From NCBI GenBank assembly GCA_001566295.1, contig KQ964254.1, positions 310,001 to 374,000 of the forward strand: a stretch of DNA of 64,000 nt, read 5' to 3'. Source of the stretch: Microdochium bolleyi. Its lineage: Eukaryota > Ascomycota > Sordariomycetes > Xylariales > Microdochiaceae. Positions within the stretch are counted from its first letter, which is position 1; each line of letters begins with the position of its first letter. A program made the translations under genes and the position numbers. Shown piece by piece: positions 47,309-57,500 of this stretch. Under the pieces are notes generated by a model that did not search any database, was not told the DNA's origin, and was given only the letters and a program-made list of their open reading frames with translations.

Positions 47309-48907
47309 ATGTCCATGGCGTCTCCCACTTTTGGTCTGCCCCTGGGCTTCGGCACAGTCTGGTCGAGCGTCTTGACATTCATGACAGCATGGCTCGCCTA
47401 TCAGCTCATCAAGGCACTCTACAACATCTCGCCTCTCCACCCGCTTCACCACGTGCCGGGCCCAGCGTTGGCAGCAGCGACCTATCTACCCGAGTTCTAC
47501 CATGATGTCTACCTCGGAGGCCGGTACACGCACGCCATCCAAAAGATGCACGACACATACGGCCCCCTTGTCCGCGTGAACCCTCACGAGGTGCACTGCA
47601 ACGACATGGACTTCGCCGACGAGATCTATGCCACTGGCAGCCGGAAGCGGGACAAGCCTATGCACCTGATCAACGGGTCATCAGGAGGCACCGGCAACAC
47701 GTTTGGCACGCCCGACCACGATCTCCACCGCATCCGCCGCGTGCCGGTTGCAAAGTTCTTTAGTGTCGCCATGATCTCGCAGCTCGAGAGCGAGGTCCAC
47801 GCGCTCGCAAACAAGCTGTGCGACAAGCTACTCGCCGAGCGGACAAAGGCAGGGCCGGCCAGACAACCAGTCGACGTGGCGGCCGCGTACAGCTTGTTCA
47901 CGACCGATGCCATCTCGAGCTATAGCTTCGGCGAGCCCTTCGGCCTGCTCGACCAGCCGGGCTGGACGCCCAACTTCCGCGACGCCGCCCTCGCCATGCT
48001 GAAGCCTACCAACCTGCTCCGCTTCTTCCCTTTCCTCCTGCCTCTCGCGGACAGCGCCGTTCTGTTCGTCGACTACCTGCCCGCCGATGTCGCCCTGCTG
48101 ATCCGCGCCATGCGCATCACGATCCCGGGCCACGTCAACAAGACCAAGGCCGACCTCGACGCGGGAATCCGCTACCATCGCCCCACGGTCTTTGGGTCCC
48201 TGCTGGAATCAGAGCTGCCCGAGGACGAGAAGAAGCCGGCCCGACTGGCGTTCGAGGCCAACGCCATCGTCGGCGCGGGAACCGAGACGACCAGCTGGGC
48301 GCTGACCGTCATCACCTTCCACCTGCTCGACAAGCCCGCCATCCTGGCGAGGCTGACCGAGGAACTCCAGGCCGCCGTCCCGGACCCGACCAAGCTGCCG
48401 AGGTGGGCGACGCTCGAGGCGCTGCCCTACCTCGGCGCCGTCATCCAGGAAGGCCAGCGGCTATCCTACGGCGTCTCGGCCCGGAGCTCCAGGGTGCCCA
48501 CGCAGGAGAACCTCGTCTACCGCGGCGAGTGGGCCAAGAAGCCTGTCGAGATTGCCATCCCGCGCGGCTACGCCGTAGGCATGTCCGCGGCCATTGCCCA
48601 CCACGACGAGGCGCTCTACCCGGACAGCCACTCGTTCCGCCCCGAGCGCTGGCTCTTGGACGATGGCCAGACGAGGAACCGCGAGTTGGAGAGGGGCCTG
48701 CTCAACTTCTCCAAGGGCAGCCGGGCGTGCTTGGGCAAGAATCTGGCAATGTGCGAGCTACATCTCGCTCTCGCGGCCGTCGTGCTCCGCGTTATGCCAT
48801 ACATGAAGCTCTACGAGACTACGGTGGTGGATGTGGCGTACGATCACGACATGTTTATTCCTGTTGTCAAGGAAGGGAGCAAAGGCGTTCGTGTGACTAT
48901 TGAGTGA
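47309..48907 (+). CDS. Cytochrome P450, intronless
   Basis: A 532-residue microsomal P450 in one exon. It has an N-terminal membrane anchor (about residues 17-37) followed by the Pro-rich hinge HHVPGPALAA. Further landmarks are the I-helix oxygen-activation motif AGTETT (323-328), the K-helix E381-x-x-R384 (EGQR), PERW (445-448) and the heme loop FSKGSRACLG with the Cys ligand at 474. All key elements are intact. The sequence style (AGTETTSW, SYGVSARSSRVPTQENL) resembles the trichodiene-oxygenase-like P450s of ascomycetes, but substrate cannot be inferred. Absence of introns contrasts with nearly every neighbour. An ATG two codons downstream is an alternative start of no consequence. Confidence 0.95.
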   Translation: MSMASPTFGLPLGFGTVWSSVLTFMTAWLAYQLIKALYNISPLHPLHHVPGPALAAATYLPEFYHDVYLGGRYTHAIQKMHDTYGPLVRVNPHEVHCNDMDFADEIYATGSRKRDKPMHLINGSSGGTGNTFGTPDHDLHRIRRVPVAKFFSVAMISQLESEVHALANKLCDKLLAERTKAGPARQPVDVAAAYSLFTTDAISSYSFGEPFGLLDQPGWTPNFRDAALAMLKPTNLLRFFPFLLPLADSAVLFVDYLPADVALLIRAMRITIPGHVNKTKADLDAGIRYHRPTVFGSLLESELPEDEKKPARLAFEANAIVGAGTETTSWALTVITFHLLDKPAILARLTEELQAAVPDPTKLPRWATLEALPYLGAVIQEGQRLSYGVSARSSRVPTQENLVYRGEWAKKPVEIAIPRGYAVGMSAAIAHHDEALYPDSHSFRPERWLLDDGQTRNRELERGLLNFSKGSRACLGKNLAMCELHLALAAVVLRVMPYMKLYETTVVDVAYDHDMFIPVVKEGSKGVRVTIE

Positions 48908-49321
48908 GGCTTGCCTTTTACGGACTCCCTACCTCCAGCTGCAGAGATAGAGCACGTAGCAGGCACGTTTGGACTCCCACTTGTTATTTAGATACAGCAG
49001 TTCGCTGGTCTCCATTGCATAACCAGGGACACGTCGTGCAACAAGGCGGGGCTCGGCGTGATGGTATGTTGGTTGGTTGCTAAAGGCAGGGTAGGAAGTA
49101 CAAAAGTTCCTCAAACCTACCGTGTAGTAATACTTAGCACTTTTGGCCAACAAGTGACAAGCACTCTTATCAGACCCGGGGTGTCAGCCAGGCATGTGTA
49201 CATCTACGTCATCCCTGTTGGTTATAATTGCCGTGCTCACCCGGCATCGTGAGATGGGGGAGCTTCCTGCTCAAACATCTCCCAGCATCGGACTTTTTCC
49301 TTTCAAACTGGTACTCTCTCC
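48908..49321. other. Intergenic, no gene seen
   Basis: About 410 bases between the P450 stop and the next open frame. It probably contains the P450 3' UTR. Nothing else is recognised. Confidence 0.5.
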
Positions 49322-49909
49322 ATGGTCGGTCAGGCTCAGGTAAGGGGTATACCAGGACATATAGCCCTGAATCAAGCTGACCATTCACCCCGAGGCAAGG
49401 TGGACGCCGAACTCCCACTGTCTCAGAGTTCCGACCCCGAGCCCCCTCTCAGCGAAGCTACGAAAGACTTGAAGACCAGTCGGGACGGTATATTGGCACT
49501 AGGTCTTGACGGCGTGCTGCGCTCCTTCGACGGCGAGCGGAACGTCATCGACGCGCGCGGGCTCGACCCAGCTCAGATTAGGGAGTATGTTGGGCCAGGG
49601 AACAAGGCCCCTCCGCGCCTCCTGAGCGCCGACGGACGTCATATCTCTGAATGGGATATGTACCACCCTGCCGCCGACGAGATCCCCAATAAACCCACGG
49701 AGGAAGATAGGGCAAGGACTCGTCAGCACAATGAGGAACTGTTGAGGCGGGGGTTGACGTGTGACCCGCCAAGGCCGGCCATACGGGACTATGTTATCTG
49801 TCTTGCGTCCGCGTACATGCTGCATGCTTATGATGATTCGTCAAAAAGACTCTTGAGACTACTTTTTTTTGTTTCCATCACTGTGCTCTGCGCTCCAATA
49901 ACGGCATAG
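49322..49909 (+). CDS. Small hypothetical protein, weakly supported
   Basis: A single open frame of 195 codons. The middle (about residues 55-145) has protein-like composition with balanced charged and hydrophobic residues: ILALGLDGVLRSFDGER, IDARGLDPAQIREYV, HISEWDMYHPAADEI. The first 50 residues look less convincing, so the true start may be internal or an upstream exon may exist. The C-terminus has a short hydrophobic run (LLFFVSITVLCAPIT). I do not recognise the family. It could be a lineage-specific small protein, a fragment of a larger gene, or chance. Confidence 0.35.
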   Translation: MVGQAQVRGIPGHIALNQADHSPRGKVDAELPLSQSSDPEPPLSEATKDLKTSRDGILALGLDGVLRSFDGERNVIDARGLDPAQIREYVGPGNKAPPRLLSADGRHISEWDMYHPAADEIPNKPTEEDRARTRQHNEELLRRGLTCDPPRPAIRDYVICLASAYMLHAYDDSSKRLLRLLFFVSITVLCAPITA

Positions 49910-50118
49910 AATAATTATACCCCTGGGTCAGTCTTCACCGTGGCACTAGTACCTGGTCCATGTCAGGAACTTGATGGCCGTGAGAAATATGCTTGAGCCA
50001 AGACTGGTATACGATTCGATCATGGTCCCGTAGCCTGGAACTTGTCTCTCTGTACCTGTGCTGCGCCCAGTATGCTGCTCATCCTTTACCTCGAGGCAGA
50101 ACGTACGGTACTCACAGC

Positions 50119-50144
50119 ATATATATATAAATATATATATATAT
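50119..50144. repeat. AT dinucleotide microsatellite
   Basis: A run of alternating A and T about 26 bases long with one interruption (TAAA near 50128-50131), followed by further TATA-rich sequence. Confidence 0.9.
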
Positions 50145-50268
50145 CGTATATGTCGCTGTCATATACCCAAACAAACACTTATCCATAGATATGTATTGCC
50201 AAGTATCTTCGTAATCCATTTACGGAGCCCGTGATAGATGAACAACGATAAGCATCCAGCATTCTATC

Positions 50269-50288
50269 GCATCAGTGGTTTAGTGGTA
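50269..50288 (+). repeat. tRNA-Gly 5'-end fragment (tRNA-derived element candidate)
   Basis: Twenty bases are identical to the first 20 of the intact tRNA-Gly(GCC) gene at 53437, including the acceptor strand and the box A region. After this the sequence diverges: no anticodon arm, T arm or 3' acceptor strand follows. Downstream a CCCGAGCGG stretch recalls the D-arm of Leu/Ser tRNAs, and a B-box-like GGATTCGATCTC occurs near 50474. The element may be a tRNA-derived SINE remnant or simply a broken tRNA. Confidence 0.6.
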
Positions 50289-53200
50289 TATACCACCGAT
50301 GCCCGAGCGGTTTTCTGGTTCAGGAAAAACGGGAAATCGCTTTCGAAAGGTAGTCTAATGATACAGCCTCCTCGGTCCACCTGCAAGGCCGTTCTTCCAT
50401 TTTACACCCTAACATCTAAAACGGCTAATATACACTAGCTAGGACCTAATTAGGGTCTTCCGCTACAGAAAAGGATTCGATCTCTAGGATCCAATTCTGG
50501 ATGTTCAGGCAAGGGGTACGAATTCGGCTCCTAACTCCTATGTATTACCACAACTTGGTTATAAGACGTTATTATTTTAGAAAGCTAGATTCAGCTGTTA
50601 AAGTCAAGCTCCTTAACTTAGCCAGGAGATGCGTACAGGCTAAAGACTGTCCGAAACACCCATAGGTTGGCATCTTTATAAGAGTGATCTAGGTACTTGC
50701 GCAAGATCAGGAGAGTCTCAATCAGCGAAGAAGCAGCTGAAAAGTGTGAAGCACAATATGAGCACAAGCACAATAGATGTCAGGGTCATTACCTCGGCCG
50801 ATCGCGGACCAGATCTATTGAAGCCTCTCGATCTCGGGGTTCCAAGATATAACTAGGTCATGTAGGGTCTCAGCATTGAACAACTTGACCCGGGCATATG
50901 ATTTCTGACTTGTTCTAGCTTCCAGAAAGCTTCGTCTGCTGTATCAGACTTTGACCATCAAAAGGTGGCAAATGTAGGTGCTGGAGCTTCACTCTATCTT
51001 ATTTCAAGTTACATCTCACCGTCGTAGTGAAGCATTGGTGTGCCATCATGCAAGAGCAGAAAGCTCAAAATGCACGAAGAGAGACAATTTGAGCTAGGTT
51101 GTCTAATTGCAGACATGAATCTGCATGTCAATGGCGGTTCTATTTGGTTTGTTTCGCACCGCAGTCGGTGGTTCACGGCCTTTCAATCCAGCTACTCGGG
51201 ATCCCTAGAATCACTACCTTGAGCAGGCAGCACAATGACACTTGCACATATGATGAGTTGGATGATACATTCGTACTGTGGAAGCACCACCTCAAAGAAT
51301 CTGCACCCCTGTTATGTAACATCACCAAGATGCGTTGCACTACCTGGCTTGTCCTTGCCACAACGAGGTATGTAGGCACGCTAATCTACCATGCGTGGAA
51401 ACACGAATACAAATATCTTTGCCAGCCCAAAACTGAGAGCTTGATTCGATCGGCTTCTGCGCAAGGTTCAACGGGGTTGGCACATAATTATGCCCTCTAG
51501 ACCATTTGATACTCGAAAAGACAACGAGGGGAGGAATATCAGAAGCAGTAACAATCTAGAAACGCCAACCTCCTGGATCGACGGTGAGAGTCCTGATACC
51601 TCCCGTAGCTATTGAAACAGATCTGAGCTGTTCGCAGGACTCCCATGCGAAGCAGTGTGTCTCGATAATTAATGATATCCAGTATGGCTGCCTCAAGGCA
51701 AGAGCCACCAGGTCTTGGTTCGCCTCGTTGCACCTGCTGTCTGATTTGGGGTTAACGGGTAGGTATGAACGTAGTTGACGCGACTAGATCACCGCCGTGT
51801 ACCACTCTCAGCCGAATGCTCCTGCCACAAAGACTGGATGCGGCGCCGACCATTTCGCGTCGACGTCACGGAAGACACTGCCACGACTCCCATCCTGCCC
51901 CTATCCCTCTCCCAGGTTGTTCCTCGTCTCTCTCCTCGAACATCTCCTCGCCATGGCGCTCCCAACACCTTCCAGGTCATTCCAGTCCCTTTCTGAAACT
52001 TTACCAGCTCCCTGCATGCATCCTGAAGTTTTTGGATATGCTTCCCATCACCTTCCAGCGCAGTGGGCCTCTCCCACCCATGGGTTGGCCCATGGCCTCG
52101 ACAAACTCCCTGATGAACACCTGAGCCGTGCATAGTCACAGGGTCTCCAATCCAGCATGCCTCGGGAGGTCGACTCGAACTCACCACGCGATATCCGCCA
52201 TCACCAACAGCAACACCCACTGCTCTATGGTCTATACCCGGTTCTGCAGTCGTCAGGCCCCTTGCCTCAGTAAACAGAGTAAAGCTGCGATAGGTTCTTT
52301 GGCAACAGCCTATAAGGCAGACCACCTCGCTCGTGCAGCATCTGTCTCATCATTGACAAGGTGTCAAAAGCCCAAAGGTGAGACTTCCTCCATCTAGGAA
52401 TAGTTCCTAGGATTCGTGTAGCTAATCTTCTGCGCACTCTGTGCAATGGAGAGTCTTGTATCTATGACGGGAAGGAGGGGGATGGAGGAAGTCGGGTCTT
52501 TTTTTTTTCTCCCTTCGGAGTTTCCTTCTGACCGCGCTCACTTAGCCAATGGCTAACAAGAGGAAAATACCGTGCTTTATAGGTTTACATCGAGCGAGCA
52601 GTATCGCGGTTGGTTCGCTACCGAATGTACCGTTCTCGCGGCTGCAGCGGTAAAGTTCAGCACGGGCTTGGTCCATGGACTGTGACGAAGACTAGTGGAG
52701 CATCCCAGGTCACTATCAAAGTTGGTTGTGTCGAGGGCCTCCAGGAAGAGCTATGAACTGGCGCAGCTGGTGGATGGTACCCTGGGTTAATCGTGAATGT
52801 ACCCAGAAGAGCCACGCTTGGACAGACCCCCTCTTGTTCTGGGACACAGCATGGAGGCAGAGGCAGAGTTGGCTTGTCAAACGTGCAATCTCGCTTTTTT
52901 TTCTTCTCTTCTTCCTGAAAACACCCAGATCGATCGTACTGTACCGCTGTGTCAGTTGCCGCCTAGAGTTACTCCCAACGAGCTTCAAGCTGCAAGAAAG
53001 CCCGGTGTGAATGCCCTGGCGCTCTCCTGGGTGTCACATGCTCTGCGGCCGAGCGCAAAGACATTCCCTTTCCCTTCCCATCTGCGCCATCTGGAGCATA
53101 GAAGCACTTCCCCAAGTCTTGCAAGCCCACATCCGCTGTGTTGAACCACCTCCATTCGCTTCACGGGTGTTATGCACTACGGCTGTATCGGGACTCTTGC

Positions 53201-53436
53201 GCCGCCTCTGTTTCCGAGTGACAGACCTTTATTCACGATGCGCAAGAATCCGCGCCCGAGCGTCGAGAGGCGAGCTTGCAGCAGTCTCCATTGACGGGAT
53301 GTGAAGATGCAGCTGTACGCACATCCAATGCGTGTAAGTCGGCAGGTCCAACACGTCCAGATCGGAACCCATAGAGCCAAGTTTATGATTATTCATAAAG
53401 TGGTGGAATGTCAAGCTCAAGTTAGAGTGAAGCCCA

Positions 53437-53507
53437 GCATCAGTGGTTTAGTGGTAAAATCCATCGTTGCCATCGATGGGCCCCGTGTTCGATTCACGGC
53501 TGATGCA
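53437..53507 (+). tRNA. tRNA-Gly (anticodon GCC)
   Basis: A 71-base intronless tRNA. The acceptor stem pairs GCATCAG with CTGATGC plus a discriminator A. The anticodon stem CATCG/CGATG encloses loop TTGCCAT with anticodon GCC, and the T arm pairs CCGTG with CACGG around TTCGATT. The D region TGGTTTAGTGGTA is that of eukaryotic glycine tRNAs. A T5 run directly after the gene is a Pol III terminator. Confidence 0.95.
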
Positions 53508-54542
53508 TTTTTGGTGCTCTAGGAGCTTAAGTCCTGCACTTACGTTGGACGACTCTTGTTTTTGGCATTCAGTGAGGACGGTGGCCTTCTTTTTGGCGTC
53601 CTGCTTTGGATGTATTTGGTGCTGGCAGTGGGCGGTTGAGTTCACTGTTGCTCACAGGAACCGCGGACGACGACGCACTGCAAGCTACCCTAGGAAGTAC
53701 TGACATAAAGTACCCTCAGGTGGCGTCCAGCCGGCCGACAGCTGGCATGCTAGTTGCGGGTGGGGTGGGGCCACGGCCTGTCAGAGGCTGTTTGCAATGT
53801 GGTGGGATGAAGCACACGCGCACGGCAGGCAGGAGGAGCTTGGGGCTCTGCCGGCATATCCAGATCCGTGGCTCATCAACCGAACATCAACGCTCGTGGT
53901 GCGCAAGACTGTGTGCCTGAACCGACGCTTCACACAGCGACAAGCTTGCTGCAACAGACGACTGCCTCGCCCACCGCCTCTCCCGCACTCCCAAGCCCTC
54001 ACGAGCGCAGCGCCCGGCGCCCACTTCTCCACCGTCGTCGACCTGGCTGACTACGCTTGGGCGACTTTGATCCCTCTCTTCGGCGGGCACGCACCACCCA
54101 AGCTTTCCTCACCTTCCAACCACGATTCACTCCTCCCACCTTCCCGCTCGCGACGCAGCCTCCTCCACCCCACGACCCGGCGCCGACACGTCCACGCTCG
54201 CCTCTCAATCAGCAAGCGCGTTTTGGACCACCACGACTCGTCGGTTTCGCACACGCAGTTTGCCGTGCACCTCATCGGCGACGCACCTTGAGCACCCGAC
54301 GTTCAAGCTGGTTTCTTCGAGCTCCATCGCGCAAGCTCCCGATACCAAAGCCTAGCACGCGCCCATTGTGCTTGCAAGCTACATCCTCTGCGCGTTTATC
54401 CATCGTGGCGACGGCAATCCATCCACCATCTTGGTTCTCACCAACAGAGGATTCTGGGGCGACAGCACAAGAGACCCCTCTTCTCCCTCCTTGACCCAAT
54501 CCGTCCGCCGCAAGCGCCTCCTCCCTTCCTCCACCCACCTCC
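53508..54542. other. Intergenic; NOT1 promoter and 5' UTR
   Basis: About 1 kb between the tRNA and the NOT1 start. The right half is strongly C/T-rich on the plus strand (many CTCC and CACC blocks), typical of a long fungal leader. No gene is called. Confidence 0.6.
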
Positions 54543-57500
54543 ATGGTTCCTCGCTATTCGAATCACAGTCAACAGAGATCAGGAACATTCTCGCCCCAAT
54601 CTGCTCCTGGCCCTCGGGCATCCCATACTCCCACTCACAGTGGTCTGTTGAGCTCCGTTGCCAGTCCTGGTACAAGCAGCCCGACGTCTGGGCCCAACAG
54701 CTTGACCAGTCTTTCCATCGCACAGGTCTATCTCTTACTGAGCGCCATCAAGGGCGATCAAGATCGTGCCAAGCGTCAGCTTCAGGTCGAACAGCTTCGT
54801 AAGCTCATCGATGACAACGGCATGGAGGTCTTTTCAAGATACTTCTCGCGCCTGGTCGCAGGCAATGCCTCCCAGATCTTTCCTGGCGTCAACCGACCGG
54901 TATCAAACCAGGGCAACTATCAGATACTCACGTCGGAGATGTCCAAGATCGCCAAGGAACCCGACCAGGCTGCAAAGATCGCCGAGTCGATCGAGACCGG
55001 CAGTGAGGACATCTTCCGCGACTTTGATCTCTCCACATTCATGGAGCACTTCAAGCTCGACGCCCTAGAGAAGACAATATTAGCGCTGGCGTTCAAGTCT
55101 GGCTCGCGAGCAGACCTGAAAACTAAAGGTATGTGCTCATTCGGCCAGTGCTTGCTGGTAGTCCTCTGACTTGCACTCGACCACCATATTCATATGGTTG
55201 GACTGACTCTTTGCGCATCGCAGCGGATGCCATCCTTTCAACCAACTTCCCGACCTTTGTCAATATCATCTCCAGACCAGACTACGCTCCCCATGCAGAC
55301 CTGAGCCCTTCGTTCATTGCAGCCATCATCGATCGATACATTCAGGGCCACCCTCCCAATTTCAATGCCATGGCCAAGTCCGAGTTGAGCCACAAGGTCA
55401 AATCTCGCTGGCCGCCGCCTGATCAGGCCCCGCCTATGGAGGTTCTGGCCGCTCTCGACCTCATCCGTGTTCTAGGCGAGAAACAACCTAATGCGTTGGC
55501 GTTGTACATACAGCGGACTGGCCCCGATTTCACGCGCGACGAAGAGACCTGTTACTCGTACCTCCAAAAGCGGGCAGCTAACATCCAATTGACGGAGGAA
55601 CAAGTCTCGGCAGCTCTGACATACACAACTGTGAGCCTGACATATCATCATGACCCGTCTGCACTGGTTGCGGCTCTGAGGCGTGTCGTACCCGACTCTT
55701 TCAGTTGGCAGGATGTGGTGTCATACTTCGATCAGCGAGATATCAGGGTGTCGTCCGAGCAGTTCCTTCGCTTGTACAACGCATTGTTGCCCATCGCACA
55801 GGCCCAGAGCGAAAGCTCACCATTCGATATCCAGTTTCTCTGGGGAGGATCGCACTGGGACAATCCGGAAACCCAGCTCTCCTTCATCTGCGCCTTTGCT
55901 TCGCTCAACCCGGACCAACTGGATGCCAGCACCATCCCGAATTCGCAACCAACCTTTACTTTGGACGACTATTCCGACGCGCCACCCGAGATACGAGAGA
56001 AGGCTCTCGTTGCAGTGAAGCACCCACTGGTCTCTGGACCAGCACTGGCTGCAATATTCCAGGTTGCACTCCACTCATTGCATGCATCGCAAAGCACTGA
56101 AGCGAAGCGCCTGTTCCAAGGCGTAGTTGTTCCGAATCTGGATATCTTCATCGTGTCAGCTTTCGGGGTGCCCAAGCCTTGGCCCCCAATGGCTTTGGAG
56201 ACACTGAATCCGTTGTTCGAGACCTTTCTCTACCGCCGTGCAAAGAACTACGACTTTGTTCTGTACAGTCTTTGGCGGAAGGACGTGAACTGGGTGAAGG
56301 AGCGACTCTCCAACGCGCACGCTACGAAGCCAATGGATCTCGGTATCATAGCGGAGCACGTCATTAAGCATAAGTGGCTGAACGAGCTCGTGTACCTGCC
56401 GACTGGGTTTGGCTACGACTTGGCCGCCTTGGCTCATGCAGAGGGATACTTGGATCTGACCGAATGGGCCCACAACGGAGCGCGCGATCCTCGCTCCCTA
56501 ATGCAATTCCTTGGCATCAAGGCAACCCATGAGATGCAATACCAGAGACCTGCTGACGGTCAGCCAGCCCAAAAGACCACAACAAGTCTGCAGGTCAAGA
56601 CCGTCTCCGCTATGCTCCAAGTACTGGAGGATGCTATGCCAAGAAGCCCTGTTCCAGATCTTATAGCTCTTCAGCGACTTTGCATCACAGTTTACCCTCG
56701 CCTGATCAACTATGGGGAGGGGTATGACGAGATCATCGATGCCAACGGTAGGGATGGAAACGCACTTCCCCCGGCCGCCATTCAGAAGATGGAGGAGCAT
56801 TACAAGAAGATGTACAGCGATGAGACAGAGGTCAAGGTCATTGTCCAGCAGCTCGAGGAGTACAAGCGGTCCCAGAGTCCGCTGGACCAGGACATCTTTG
56901 CCTGCATGATCCATGGCCTCTTCGATGAGTACTCGCACTTTGTCGACTACCCCCTTGAGGCTCTGGCAACAACAGCTGTGTTGTTCGGCGGAGTCATCTC
57001 GAAGAAGCTGATTTCCGAGTTACCACTCAAAATTGGTCTCGGCATGATCTTGGAGGCCGTGCGCGACCACCCTCCGGACCACTCTATGTACAAGTTCGGA
57101 CTCCAAGCATTGATGCAGCTTTTCCCACGACTTCGTGAGTGGGCTGGATTTTGTACACAACTGCTCGCCATTCCTGGGCTCCAGGGCACGGAAGCATGGA
57201 GGAAAGCCGAAGATGTGGTTCGACAAGACGAAGAGGAACGTGCACAAAACCGTACCGGATCGGGGACTGGGGACCACAACGCCAGCGATGCTCTTCCTAA
57301 TGGCGGCGAGGTGCAAGACGCCCTGATTGCGCCGTTCTCTGCTCTCAACTTCGATGCACCTCCGCCAGGTCTTCCGTTTGAAGAGCCTCAGGTCGACGTG
57401 CAGGACAAGGTGCAGTTCGGACTCAACAATCTGACCGCGACATCGCTACATTCGACCTTCAAGGAGCTGCAAGAAGTCCTCGAGGAGCGTCATCAACAGT

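Larger units (their letters stand above)
49910..53436. other. 3.5 kb comparatively AT-rich gene-free region
   Basis: No gene is supported. Base composition shifts toward A and T relative to the flanks, with many TA dinucleotides, a TA microsatellite and a tRNA-derived fragment. This pattern would fit an old, mutated repeat, but no transposase or reverse-transcriptase motif survives that I can see. Confidence 0.5.

Noticed and set aside
51789..52325. Minus-strand open frame of 178 codons
   Set aside because: Gly/Arg/Trp-rich random-looking sequence in a gene-free stretch without exon neighbours.
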